Assembly: GCA_027310305.1 (NCBI GenBank) | Contig: DAIDBD010000007.1 | Span: forward strand, 153,114 to 217,113 | Direction of reading: 5' to 3' | Length of the DNA: 64,000 nucleotides | DNA from: Herminiimonas sp. | GTDB taxonomy: Bacteria > Pseudomonadota > Gammaproteobacteria > Burkholderiales > Burkholderiaceae_D | Shown here: one piece after another, positions 41,873 to 51,787 of the stretch | How positions within the stretch are numbered: the stretch's first letter is position 1 | How the letters are laid out: each line of letters begins with the position of its first letter | Notes under the pieces: generated by a model | Told to the model about the DNA's origin: nothing | The model's database searches: none | What the model saw: the letters and a program-made list of their open reading frames with translations, nothing else | Position numbers and translations under genes: made by a program

Positions 41873-44697
41873 CCCACCTGTCCTCCGGGCATCGCATCGC
41901 CGGAGACGCGCACCATCATCACGGCATTTAAATCCGGCACGCTGACCTCCATGTCATCCAGGGCCGCCATACGTGCATCGTGTTCCTGTTGCAGTCGCTT
42001 GCGCCGATGCTCACGCACGGCAGGCAAACCTATCCGCCCGATCGCCTGGCCCCGAGCATCGAAGGCATACAGCGCACGTTCCCGTTCTTCCTTCAGGCGC
42101 TCACGGTGTTCGTTCAACAGCTCGTTAAAAATCCGCTCACCCTGCGTGCTGGCGGCCGCATGCGACGCCTCAAACCACCTCACCGAGTCCTCTGCACCCG
42201 TCACCGCATGCACGTCCACGGTTTCGGTGAGCAGTAGATCCCATACGCGTTTGGCGGTTGGCACAAAGGGGCGACCTTCCTCGTTGACGAACACCGGCAG
42301 GAAGCGTTTGCGGCTCAGCCCCTCAGCCGCCAGGCTGATCTCCCACAGCGACCAGATGCCGCGCACTGAATCCGGCAGACCAGAAACACTGATCACCGGC
42401 AGTGGTTGGCCAGCGACAAAGCGTGGTAGCTCGCTGATCACAGCCCGGGCCCGTGGGTATTCCATCGTGACCCATTCCAGCTCCGGGTTTTCATCAGCTG
42501 TGCGGGCGTCAAAACAAGCCTGCGCCGATTCGCTGCCGTCCGCCCATTTCACCCGCCATGCATTGCCCACCTTGGTGGCCGATCCACCCCGGGCAGCCAG
42601 TCCACTGGTGATGGCACGCTCCAGCCAGAACTGCGCCGGGTGGTCACGCCACTTGCGGGCATCGTCGGCGTCCAGGTCGTGTTCGGTCGTGAGCAGGTCG
42701 CTGTTCTTCTTCGACTCTGCCAGGGTGGATCGCAGTTGCGACACCACCGCGTCGCACTCCTGTTCGATCGCATCCGGGTTCTGCAGGCCATGCACAAACA
42801 GCTCATCGAAGATCGGGTCGGCCTCGACTGAATCCATCACGTCGGCCGCCTTGTCTACGCCGAACTCTTGCGCGATGACCTCCAGCTTTTCTTCCAGCAC
42901 CTGGCGCACGCGATGCTCGACGGTGTCCTCAAGCACGAAGTTGATCGCACGGACCACGTGCTTCTGGCCGATACGGTCCACGCGGCCTATGCGCTGCTCG
43001 ATCCGCATCGGGTTCCAAGGCATGTCGAAGTTGACGATGACGTGGCAGAACTGCAGGTTCAGACCTTCGCCGCCAGCATCTGTCGAAATCAGCACGCGAA
43101 CATCTTTGGAGAACGCCTGCTGCGCACGGGTGCGGGTTTCCAGATCCATGCTACCGTTCAGCGTCGTCACCGAGAAGCCACGGCTCTCCAGAAAATCGGC
43201 CAGCATGGCTTGTGTCGGCACGAACTCGGTGAAGATCAGCACCTTCAGCGCCGGATCGCTTTCCTCCTGCTGCAGCTTGTAGATCAGTTCCAGCAGTGCC
43301 TCGGCCTTGGCGTCGGTGCCAGCGGCCTCGGTTTCGCGCGCCAGCTCCAGCAGCATCTGTACTTCAGACTTCTCCAGCTCCCAACCACTGGACTGCATCG
43401 CCAGATCCACCTGGGACTGGCCGTCGAGGTCCGCCCACTCGTCGGCGCTGGTGTTCTCGAACAGGTCGGCCTGCGGCTGCGGCGCATCGAGCAAGGCCTG
43501 GCGCTTCTCCAGCGTGGTGCGGATGGCTGCCGTGCTGGACGTCACCAGCCGCTGCATCAGGATCATCAAGAAGCCGATGTGGCGCTGCTTGGCCGCCATT
43601 GCCTGGTTGTAGCCGTGGCGCACGTAGTCGGTCACCGCCTCGTACAGGCGCTGTTGCGCGCCGTGCCGGGCCAGCCAGGCCACCGCCTGCAGCCGGGTGA
43701 CACGCGGCTTGAACAGCGGTTGGCCCTCGGCGTTGATGGATACGCGCTTTTCGGTGCGAATCACGAATGGCCGCACCCGGTCGCGGCTGACGCTGCTCTC
43801 GTCCGGGAATGCTTCCCTGTCCAGCAACTGCATCAAGCGCATGAACTGGTCAGTCTTGCCCTGGTGCGGCGTGGCCGACAGCAGCAAAAGATAGGGCGAG
43901 GCTTCCGCCAGCGCAGCGCCCAGCTTGTAGCGCGCCACCTGCTCGGTGCTGCCACCCATGCGGTGGGCTTCGTCGATGATGACCAGATCCCACGAGGCCG
44001 AGATCAGGTCCTCGAAGCGCTCGCGGTTGTAGGTGTTGAGTTGCTCCAGACTCCAGCCGCGACGGCCTTCTAGCGGCTTCACCGAGTCCAGCGAGCAGAT
44101 CACCTGGTCGTGCATGCGCCACAGGTTCTCTTCCTCACCCGCGCCACCGCTGCGCCACTGGCGGAAGGCCGCCAGCTCGGACGGTTCGATGAACTGGAAT
44201 TTCTCGCCGAAGTGCAGGCGCATTTCCGCCTGCCACTGGCGCACCAGTCCCTTGGGTGCCACTACCAGGATGCGCTTCACCCGGCCACGCAACTTCAACT
44301 CGCGCAGTACCAAACCGGCCTCGATGGTCTTGCCGAGGCCCACCTCATCGGCCAGCAGGTAGCGGATGCGGTCGCGGCTGACCGCACGGTTCAGCGCATA
44401 GAGCTGATGCGGCAGCGGCACCACGCTGGACTGGATCGGTGCCAGCAGCAGGTTGTCCTCCTGCGCATCCAGCAGCTTGGCTGCCGCCGTGGTGTGCACG
44501 ATCTGCTCCGCACTCGGGCGAACACTTTCCAGCACAGCAAGGTCCGCCGCCCGAGCGCGCACCACAGCATCCTTGGCAGGCAGCCAGACGCGGTAGGCGA
44601 TCTCACCCCACACGTCCTGTCGCTCGATCACGCGGCAGGGGGAAGCCTGTCGTGTAAGCCAGCACCAGTCGCCGACGGAGAAGTCGCTATTGTCCAC
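41869..44697 (-). CDS. brxHII: BREX-3 SNF2-type helicase BrxHII
   Basis: The 942-residue protein starts at GTG 44697. Motif I is LADEVGLGKTIEAGLVLREL (about residue 114) and the DEAH box is in IIDEAHRMGG (about 240). The C-terminal helicase lobe has VLISTDAGGEGLNLQF and QRIGRVDRIGQ (about 560-605). A helical region of about 250 residues follows. This is the RapA/SNF2-like helicase of type 3 BREX. A DISARM DrmD-like helicase would look similar, but the neighbours decide for BREX. It is translated in overlap with pglZ. Confidence 0.93.
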   Translation of the reverse strand: MDNSDFSVGDWCWLTRQASPCRVIERQDVWGEIAYRVWLPAKDAVVRARAADLAVLESVRPSAEQIVHTTAAAKLLDAQEDNLLLAPIQSSVVPLPHQLYALNRAVSRDRIRYLLADEVGLGKTIEAGLVLRELKLRGRVKRILVVAPKGLVRQWQAEMRLHFGEKFQFIEPSELAAFRQWRSGGAGEEENLWRMHDQVICSLDSVKPLEGRRGWSLEQLNTYNRERFEDLISASWDLVIIDEAHRMGGSTEQVARYKLGAALAEASPYLLLLSATPHQGKTDQFMRLMQLLDREAFPDESSVSRDRVRPFVIRTEKRVSINAEGQPLFKPRVTRLQAVAWLARHGAQQRLYEAVTDYVRHGYNQAMAAKQRHIGFLMILMQRLVTSSTAAIRTTLEKRQALLDAPQPQADLFENTSADEWADLDGQSQVDLAMQSSGWELEKSEVQMLLELARETEAAGTDAKAEALLELIYKLQQEESDPALKVLIFTEFVPTQAMLADFLESRGFSVTTLNGSMDLETRTRAQQAFSKDVRVLISTDAGGEGLNLQFCHVIVNFDMPWNPMRIEQRIGRVDRIGQKHVVRAINFVLEDTVEHRVRQVLEEKLEVIAQEFGVDKAADVMDSVEADPIFDELFVHGLQNPDAIEQECDAVVSQLRSTLAESKKNSDLLTTEHDLDADDARKWRDHPAQFWLERAITSGLAARGGSATKVGNAWRVKWADGSESAQACFDARTADENPELEWVTMEYPRARAVISELPRFVAGQPLPVISVSGLPDSVRGIWSLWEISLAAEGLSRKRFLPVFVNEEGRPFVPTAKRVWDLLLTETVDVHAVTGAEDSVRWFEASHAAASTQGERIFNELLNEHRERLKEERERALYAFDARGQAIGRIGLPAVREHRRKRLQQEHDARMAALDDMEVSVPDLNAVMMVRVSGDAMPGGQVG

Positions 44698-44699
44698 GT

Positions 44700-47483
44700 T
44701 CAGATCCCGTCCTCGGTGCGGGTCAGCGCCAAGTCATAGAGTGTGAGCAGCTTTTCGTCCTCTTGCAGAGCCTCGTCGGGCACCTTCTTCGCAATGTCAA
44801 TGATCGTCTGGTAGTCCTTGTTAGCCCACGCTGCGCGGAAACCGGCCCTCAGGACTTCAAGGCGGAACTCTTTCAGGCGACGGCCAGCAAAGGCACGGTA
44901 CTGATCGAACTCCTTGAGCAGCGCCTTTTCGCGTTTCTTCTCCAAGTCTTGCGCTTTGTTGGGATCAGGCACATACCAGCGATCCTTGGCTTTAGCCACA
45001 AGTGCCGTGTTACTCTTTTCCAATCCACGAAGATCCTTGTGATTGGTCGAAAGATAGCTGTGGATCTGACTGGGAACTTCGCCAATCCCGTCGTACTGAA
45101 TGAAGTTGTCCTCAAGCAGGGCGGAGAGTTCCGGCTTCAACTCATGCTTCTTCCATCCAGCACCGAGTTGGCTAATGAAGTCAGTATGGATCTCCTGATA
45201 GGTAGAAGGTCTGCGCTTCAGAAAGTCCGTAAGCCAATCGATCGCGCTGCGCTCGTCAGAAACAAACAATTCCATTTGTGGTGCGACAGCCACTTGCAAC
45301 CGCTTTTTGTCGTACTCAGCCACCTGATCAGGCAAGAACACCATGCCATCGCGTTCAACAAAACGCTGAACAAGGCCTGCTTGAAACTCTTGCGTTGACA
45401 TGGGAACAGGCACGTTGTGACGGACGAACCAAGCAACCATACGATCGAAGATGATCCTAGGGTCTCGTTCTGAAATGAACTCCAGCTCCGCGCCCTTGAT
45501 TTTTACCTTTGGCAGGTAATGCAAATGAGTTCTTACGAAGTCCCAAACAGATTCCTCACTACCGCCTTGCTTAGAAAATCGTTCCTCAAGTCCTCCATTC
45601 GGTTTGTATGCTGAAATGACGAGGTCTTGCTTAACGGCTGTAGTTGTATTGACAGCTTTAAAACTTCCCTTGCCCTTATCCAAAGCGGAGACGTTAGCAA
45701 CTACAAAGCCAGCCTCTTGCAAGGAAGTCTGTATTGCATTCCACACAGCAGCTTGGGTGTTGGAAAATTCAATAGTCATCCACCTGCCGGGCTTTAAGAT
45801 TCTGAAGGCCTCTTTGAAGGCGCTTGTCATTAATTTCCGATAGTCATCCAGCGTCTTCCCGAGGCTTTTGTTCTCTACAGCCTCAAGCTGATTATTGGTA
45901 ACCACCCGAAGCCATGCTTCCCAAATGAAATTGAGCTCTGCGTACATCAGATTCCCACCAAAAGGTGGGTCAATAAAGATGTAATCAACCGACGAGGAAG
46001 GAACGCCGAGTTTGCTAAAGCTTCCGCAGGTAGTGATTGCATTACTGGCAACGGCACCACTTCGTACTTGCTGCGCTCTTGTCCGGAGCGCAAAACGCTC
46101 CAGAACGGATGTTTCTACCGAGAGGGATGCGACGTACCATGTTCCACGTAGACTTGTAATTACGCCGCCGCCGCCGCCAAAGTAGTTTCCAAGATGCAGG
46201 CGATTTTCCTTGCCGACCCATGTAAGGGCCGACGTAAACCAGAACAAGAAACGACGATCTGTCTTAGCGATTTTTTCGCGCAGCAAACCCAAGACTTGCA
46301 AATTTCTTGACGTATAAAAATGATGGACATGGGTTATGCCAGCCGGATCGTTTCTTCGAGTTTCTCCTCCTTCCATCATTCGGTCGGTTGGAACCCACGA
46401 AGAAGTTTCCAGGGATTCAATCTTGCTTATTAGATCCAAATCATATTGATCCGGAGCCTTCTCATACCGCTTTTTGCCAACGCTGTAGTTGATCAAAACA
46501 GGCACCTGTTTGGCCTGCTTTATCACTTGTTTCAGGAGCGGATCCATTCGACTTGTCGAGGCTCGTTCCATGCTCCTTTTTGTAAGCATCGCGGAACAAT
46601 GCGGACAAGCGAATTCATCCATCGCCTTGCCCACCGTCTTGTCGACTCCCGCTTCCCAAAAAACGACTTCACCAGCACATTGTGGGCAAATGAAAACATC
46701 TGACCACACCGTGAAGTTAATGCGACCCTTTGCTGTGCCGTCGGTGTGAAACGTTTCGTACATCCAGCCGCATTCAGCATTTACCTCGGACAAGATTCTT
46801 TCGGCTTCTTTCTCGAATGCGTAAAAGTCAACCGGCGTGTTGTAGTTGTATGCAATGAAGGTTGCGGCCGTCGAGAGGTCATTTAGGATTGCGCGACGAG
46901 CTCCTAGCTGGGATATTGGTAGCCAAATTGATTTTTCGGCATCTGTCTGTTGCTCCAGAATCGTCCCATCAGCTTCGACTCTGTACCCTAAAGATTCGAT
47001 GACTTGCCGATTGCCGCAAAGATTGGCTGCTACACCAGTCATGCCAGTCCCACAGAAACCATCTAGTACTACATCTCCCGGCCTTGTGTAGTGCAGGATG
47101 TATCGCATGATTGCCTTATGCGGCACTTTGGTGTGGTAGCTGTGGGCGTTGTATATCGGATCGTTTTTCCCCTCGCTGACATCTGCAGCAAAGGGCTCTT
47201 TGCTATACGGGACTGACGAGTCGTAGGGCCTCCCGTAATGCCGGACGAAATCCTCAATGAAAGGATTCGGGCAAACCGTGTAGTACGGCGGATCAGAAAG
47301 CGCCAGGATGGCTTCGTCCGTGCCAATGGGAAACCCTTCAATTTTTCGGAACTCCGGGTCATCGAGTTTCTCTGCAAGCAGCTTCAGGTAGTGCTCGCGA
47401 CGCGCCTCATCACTCGGGAACGTCTGCCCGAGTAATTCAACCGGGCCGGATTGGGCTACGTGGTTCTGAAAAAGATCATTCAT
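44700..47483 (-). CDS. pglXI: BREX-3 adenine-specific DNA methyltransferase PglXI (DUF1156 type)
   Basis: I prefer ATG 47483, with GAGG 8 bases upstream; an in-frame TTG lies one codon earlier. The 927-residue protein has SDPPYYTVCPNPF near residue 65 (catalytic DPPY), the S-adenosylmethionine loop VVLDGFCGTGMTGVAANL near 140, two zinc-ribbon CxxC pairs (ICPQC and FACPHC, about 263-296), and a second IDPPFGGNLMYAEL motif near 507. This split arrangement is that of DUF1156 methyltransferases of BREX type 3. It should methylate the host's BREX site so that only unmodified phage DNA is excluded. The gene has lower GC than its neighbours. Confidence 0.92.
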   Translation of the reverse strand: MNDLFQNHVAQSGPVELLGQTFPSDEARREHYLKLLAEKLDDPEFRKIEGFPIGTDEAILALSDPPYYTVCPNPFIEDFVRHYGRPYDSSVPYSKEPFAADVSEGKNDPIYNAHSYHTKVPHKAIMRYILHYTRPGDVVLDGFCGTGMTGVAANLCGNRQVIESLGYRVEADGTILEQQTDAEKSIWLPISQLGARRAILNDLSTAATFIAYNYNTPVDFYAFEKEAERILSEVNAECGWMYETFHTDGTAKGRINFTVWSDVFICPQCAGEVVFWEAGVDKTVGKAMDEFACPHCSAMLTKRSMERASTSRMDPLLKQVIKQAKQVPVLINYSVGKKRYEKAPDQYDLDLISKIESLETSSWVPTDRMMEGGETRRNDPAGITHVHHFYTSRNLQVLGLLREKIAKTDRRFLFWFTSALTWVGKENRLHLGNYFGGGGGVITSLRGTWYVASLSVETSVLERFALRTRAQQVRSGAVASNAITTCGSFSKLGVPSSSVDYIFIDPPFGGNLMYAELNFIWEAWLRVVTNNQLEAVENKSLGKTLDDYRKLMTSAFKEAFRILKPGRWMTIEFSNTQAAVWNAIQTSLQEAGFVVANVSALDKGKGSFKAVNTTTAVKQDLVISAYKPNGGLEERFSKQGGSEESVWDFVRTHLHYLPKVKIKGAELEFISERDPRIIFDRMVAWFVRHNVPVPMSTQEFQAGLVQRFVERDGMVFLPDQVAEYDKKRLQVAVAPQMELFVSDERSAIDWLTDFLKRRPSTYQEIHTDFISQLGAGWKKHELKPELSALLEDNFIQYDGIGEVPSQIHSYLSTNHKDLRGLEKSNTALVAKAKDRWYVPDPNKAQDLEKKREKALLKEFDQYRAFAGRRLKEFRLEVLRAGFRAAWANKDYQTIIDIAKKVPDEALQEDEKLLTLYDLALTRTEDGI

Positions 47484-47556
47484 CAATTCATCCTCAAATT
47501 CTTCTTGTCATCGCCGTCTCGCTAGCGCCAGACTTTGCGGCTACTTCTCAGGCCCG

Positions 47557-50500
47557 TCACTCGATCACGAAGCGCAGCTTAGTGGCATCCTTGCCCTTGC
47601 AGCGCTCGTTCATGAAGGTGTCGAAGCGCTTGCGCAGATCGTCCGGCGTGGCCGGGGAGCCGCCCTGCAGCAGCGCCTGCTTGATCTCGTCGCCCTTGAC
47701 CGCGATCTTCTCCAGCCCCGACAGCGCCTCCTGTACGGCATTGGCGAACTCGGTAGTCATCGGGTCCGGCAGCTTGCGCGAGGTCAGAAAGGCGTCTATC
47801 AGTTTCTTGGAGGCGGGCGGCAACAGACCCAGGCTGTCCTGCGTGAACGGGTCCTCCAGGTTTTCCAGCAGGGTCTGCTGCCAATTGGCGAGCAGTCCGT
47901 CCAGATCGTCATCCAGCTTGTGCAGGCGATTTGCCGCCGGAATCAGTTCCAGTTGCTCGGCAGACGGGCGGAACTGGCAGTGCGGGCAGACGGCAGCAGT
48001 GATCAGCGTGGGCTCGTCCAGCGAGGAACAGCTCTTCAAGCCGTTGAGCGATTCTTCAAACGTCGTGAGCTGGCTGGTGGGCATCAGTGACACGCCGGCC
48101 AGGACACGCAACGCCAGCAGGCGGTCGTCCTTGCGTAGGGAGTTACGGGTCTTTTCCTCGGCCACGCCCAGCCGCGCCTTACTGTGGCTGGCGATGTAGG
48201 CCGTGATGTAGTCCTTTTTGAGTTGGTTGAGCGTCTGCCGGTACTCGGAGGCATGCTCGGCCGTACGGTCCTGGCTGAGCTTTTCCTGCAAGGCCTTGCG
48301 TGCAGCCTCGGCCTGCTTCACCCACGGGTGCTCGGCAGGCAGCACCATCTCGGCCTGCGAAAGGTAGGACGCCGTGCTGCCCAGTTCCGCCACCAGCTCG
48401 AGCAGTCGCTCGACCGCGGCCAGGATCTCGAGATTCTTCTTCTGGCCGTCCAGGTCTTCCTGCGTGACGCGCAGGTTTTTGAGCTTGCCAACGGTGTTGT
48501 ATGGTGCCAGCGACTCGGTGAACTTCTTCAGCGAATCGAGCCGGGCATGCCAATCCTTGGCTTCTTCTTCACGAAGCAGGTTCTGGCCCCAGAAGCCGAG
48601 CTTGCCTTGCTGCAGATCGGACCCGGCCTTGAGCACACGCGGCACCAGCGCGCTGACTTTCTCCTGCAGTTTGATGACCGGCTCGGTATCGCCCTGGCTG
48701 GCCTTCTGGGCCAAGCCGGACGGCAGATCGAACAACTCGAAGAGTGCGCGCAGCACCGTGAGATTGATCTCCTTGGGTGCTTCAACGTGCTTGAACTGCT
48801 TGAGTTCTTCCAACGAGCGATCTGCCAGTTGAACGAGCTTGCCCGAATCGATCTTGTCGCCGGTGATCGACAGCACAATGTCGCCGGAGTAGACCAGGCC
48901 GCCCAGCACGGTGACCAGAAGATCGGGTTCGAGTCTGTAGGCATCCCTTTCGAAGTATTCAATATCGGAACTGCCCGTCAGAAGCTCCGACCGATTCAGT
49001 ACTTGACCGTGGCCCTTCGCAGAGAGTTTTGCCAGTACCTTCTTGGCGTAACGGGAATTGGCAGAATCAACGCGATCACCATCAAGCAACTCCAGTGCAT
49101 CCAGGATGGCGGCGGCATCCTTGGTGCGGGTGCCCCCAGCCAGTGCGCGCAGTGCATTGCCGACCAGTTGCTTGCGGTTGGCTTCCGTCACTAGCACCGA
49201 GAATGTCGGGTATTCGGGCGAAACGTCGGCAAACCGCTGGCCCAAGGCGAGGCCGGAGACGATATTTACCACGTCGCGGAAGTTGATGCGCTCGTCCGGA
49301 CCCAGTCGCGCGCGGTCGCGCAGGGACACGCCCTTGGACCAGTCCTGCAGCGTCTTGGTCTTGCCCTGGTAGGTGACCTCGAACGCGGTCATTTGCTTTT
49401 CCTGCAGCCACTTGCTCATGGACCGCAGCGAGTCCTGGGCCTTGGACAGGTAGATGGCCTTCGCGCCACCGCTGGCGGTCGACGCCAGATCCAGTGCTGC
49501 TGCGTATTGCGACAGGTAGCGCTTGTAGTCTTCATCGGGCGACTTCAGGCGGAAGAACACTTCGTCGGCCAGGTTGTTGTCGGTGAACTTCGGCTTGTCG
49601 AAGGGCTGGATGAAGTAGATATAGAAGTCGCGCTCGGGCTGGGCCGTAGGCCGGTCATTCGGCGCACCAAAGAACAGGTAGCCCATGCGTTCGACACGGC
49701 GTTCCTGCCACTCGATCTGGTATTGCCAGATCTGGAAGCCGGGATACCGCAGGTCGTCGCTGCACTCCATCAGAGCCTTGATGGCGCTGTAGTAGGCGCG
49801 GTCAAGCGCGTCATCGGACAGAGCTTCGGCGCGCTTCTCGATCTGCGCGTCGTAGTCGATGTCCTTCTTGAGGTCCAGATAGTACTGCTCGGTGTCAGCG
49901 GCCTTGGAGATGAACTGCCCGTTGACGGTCTTGAGCACCTCCCGCATCACGGTCTGGACCATCGACAGTAGGTTCTCGGCTGGATCGCCCGGCATGTCTT
50001 CCACCCCCGGCTGGAACAGACACAGCGCGTCGCGCAGCTCAGCAGCCGTGGGGCCAATCGGCACATGGATGTCGCCGCCGGTGGTCAAACGGTGCACGGC
50101 CAACGCGTTGATGACGCGCAGGGCCATGGCTTTGTAGGCCGGGCGCGTGAAGGCCTGTTGGACCCGCGACTCCAGCACTTCGGAAACGCGTATCACTTCC
50201 TTGATGTTTGGGTCGGCGCGCAGGACCGAATTGGTCTTGATGGTGTTCCAGAAGCTCTCGTAGCTGATGAACAGCGGCTTGTCGACAGGCACTTCCTGGT
50301 CGAGGATGGCCAGCATGGCGGACTCGATGGTCTTGAGTGCGCCGCGCTTTTCGGTGAAGTGGATCTGCTCGAAGGTCTTCAGGTAGTCCGGGTGGACCGG
50401 GAACAGCCGCACGTACTCATCCATGCGCTCGTTCATCGAGCCATAGAACTTGGCGAACGGCGTGAGGTACTCGCGGATCTTGTTCTGCTGGTCGGCAGTC

Positions 50501-51297
50501 TTCTTGAGCAGACGCGCGGAGACGACGAAGCTGACGTCCTGGCGGTCGATCAAGATCTGGGTGAAGCGCTCGTTGACCCGGCGCATGCTGTCGGCCACGT
50601 GCTGGAAGCGCACGCTGTCGAAGATGGCTTCCTGCACACCGGCCACGAAGCGGAACTTCAGGTGCTTGGTGACTTCGCCGATCTGACGCAAGATGGCCAA
50701 GTCCTGTACCAACTCGTGATCGCGGCGGGACTGCAGGTACTCAAGGAACTCATCCACAACCAGCAGCACACCCTGGCCTGGGAATTTCTCGCCGAAGGCA
50801 GCCATCATCTCCTCGAAGGAGTCCTTGTTGTTGAGCTCCTTGTCGGCGGTCGGGAAGGTGTAGTCGACGCCGAGTTTTTCGAGGAAACGCTCAAGCTGCA
50901 GGGTGATAATCTGGCGCAGCGGCATCTGCAAGCCGCCCACCTCGATGCGCAGCACCTTAAAGCGACCAGCGATCGGGGCAACCGCCTCGGCCACCTTAGG
51001 GTGACGGATCATCGGCGTATAACCGGCGTCTTCGGCCACCAGCGAAAGCACGGACATTAAGTGCGACTTACCGGTACCGTAGTTGCCGACGATTAGCACG
51101 CCCTTGTGATCGACCGACTCGTCAAAACTGAGCTGGGGAACCATGAGTTTGGAGATCCGCTCGGCCATGTCATCGGAGATGACGTAGGTCGCGACGAGCT
51201 TCTTCGCCTCGTCTGGGCGTCCGGCATCGAGCAGCTGAATGACTGACTCGATCTGCTCGAACTGGATCAGATCTCCGTATTTCATGTTCTTGGCCAT
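47557..51297 (-). CDS. brxC: BREX-3 ATPase BrxC/PglY (DUF6079-like)
   Basis: The coding region should start at ATG 51297 (GGGGAG site 9 bases upstream), giving 1246 residues; an in-frame TTG at 51324 is less likely. Walker A is VLIVGNYGTGKSHLMSVLSL (about residue 72) and Walker B is GVLLVVDEFLEYLQSRRDHE (about 178). Long helical regions follow, and near the C-terminus is a Cys pair, VCPHCQFRPS. BrxC/PglY is the large AAA-like ATPase present in every BREX system. It is separated from pglXI by 73 bases and from brxF by 24. Confidence 0.93.
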   Translation of the reverse strand: MAKNMKYGDLIQFEQIESVIQLLDAGRPDEAKKLVATYVISDDMAERISKLMVPQLSFDESVDHKGVLIVGNYGTGKSHLMSVLSLVAEDAGYTPMIRHPKVAEAVAPIAGRFKVLRIEVGGLQMPLRQIITLQLERFLEKLGVDYTFPTADKELNNKDSFEEMMAAFGEKFPGQGVLLVVDEFLEYLQSRRDHELVQDLAILRQIGEVTKHLKFRFVAGVQEAIFDSVRFQHVADSMRRVNERFTQILIDRQDVSFVVSARLLKKTADQQNKIREYLTPFAKFYGSMNERMDEYVRLFPVHPDYLKTFEQIHFTEKRGALKTIESAMLAILDQEVPVDKPLFISYESFWNTIKTNSVLRADPNIKEVIRVSEVLESRVQQAFTRPAYKAMALRVINALAVHRLTTGGDIHVPIGPTAAELRDALCLFQPGVEDMPGDPAENLLSMVQTVMREVLKTVNGQFISKAADTEQYYLDLKKDIDYDAQIEKRAEALSDDALDRAYYSAIKALMECSDDLRYPGFQIWQYQIEWQERRVERMGYLFFGAPNDRPTAQPERDFYIYFIQPFDKPKFTDNNLADEVFFRLKSPDEDYKRYLSQYAAALDLASTASGGAKAIYLSKAQDSLRSMSKWLQEKQMTAFEVTYQGKTKTLQDWSKGVSLRDRARLGPDERINFRDVVNIVSGLALGQRFADVSPEYPTFSVLVTEANRKQLVGNALRALAGGTRTKDAAAILDALELLDGDRVDSANSRYAKKVLAKLSAKGHGQVLNRSELLTGSSDIEYFERDAYRLEPDLLVTVLGGLVYSGDIVLSITGDKIDSGKLVQLADRSLEELKQFKHVEAPKEINLTVLRALFELFDLPSGLAQKASQGDTEPVIKLQEKVSALVPRVLKAGSDLQQGKLGFWGQNLLREEEAKDWHARLDSLKKFTESLAPYNTVGKLKNLRVTQEDLDGQKKNLEILAAVERLLELVAELGSTASYLSQAEMVLPAEHPWVKQAEAARKALQEKLSQDRTAEHASEYRQTLNQLKKDYITAYIASHSKARLGVAEEKTRNSLRKDDRLLALRVLAGVSLMPTSQLTTFEESLNGLKSCSSLDEPTLITAAVCPHCQFRPSAEQLELIPAANRLHKLDDDLDGLLANWQQTLLENLEDPFTQDSLGLLPPASKKLIDAFLTSRKLPDPMTTEFANAVQEALSGLEKIAVKGDEIKQALLQGGSPATPDDLRKRFDTFMNERCKGKDATKLRFVIE

Positions 51298-51320
51298 ATG
51301 GTTCTCTCTCCCCTGTAGCT

Positions 51321-51776
51321 TCAAATTTCGAGTACGACCACGCCGTCCCGGCTGTAGTCACGATGTTCTGGGTGGCTCATGTCTGCGTACACCAGGCGGT
51401 CGCCGCGCAGCTCGCCTGGCCAGACGGCCACGACGCGTTTGGAATGAGCCAGCCGCCTGACGATGTCAAGCGGGTTGATCTGCAGGCCCGGCTCGAACAA
51501 CAACTCCAGGTTATTGAGCAGCAGGGGGTCTTCAGTACGTTCCTTGTCCGCGATCTCCCACAGCAATTCGCCTGCCGAGAAACCGCGCTTCTTGTTCGGT
51601 GTTGTCGCGAGCCGGCGCCCCAGCTCCAGGCCGACGTTGAGCGGCTCAATGTTGAGTTTGTCGCCCAACTGGCGCAGCAGTTGGGTCTTGCCGCTGCGAC
51701 TGGGGCCAACCAACAGGATCAACTTGCTGTTGATGTCGGTGATTTCTCCGATGAGGCGTTCGAGTTTTGCGAGCAT
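51321..51776 (-). CDS. brxF: BREX-3 P-loop protein BrxF
   Basis: The 151-residue ATPase has Walker A in LILLVGPSRSGKTQLLRQLG near the N-terminus and a compact AAA-like fold, ending with YSRDGVVVLEI. ATG 51776 has GGGGGATGAGC upstream, with better spacing than ATG 51782. BrxF is specific to BREX type 3, so it fixes the subtype here. It follows the WYL regulator gene by about 11 bases and starts the set of structural BREX genes. Confidence 0.92.
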   Translation of the reverse strand: MLAKLERLIGEITDINSKLILLVGPSRSGKTQLLRQLGDKLNIEPLNVGLELGRRLATTPNKKRGFSAGELLWEIADKERTEDPLLLNNLELLFEPGLQINPLDIVRRLAHSKRVVAVWPGELRGDRLVYADMSHPEHRDYSRDGVVVLEI

Positions 51777-51787
51777 GCTCATCCCCC

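Noticed and set aside
41869..51776. DISARM instead of BREX
   Set aside because: A SNF2 helicase plus methyltransferase could suggest DISARM, but PglZ, the BrxC-type ATPase and BrxF with the exact type 3 gene order decide for BREX.
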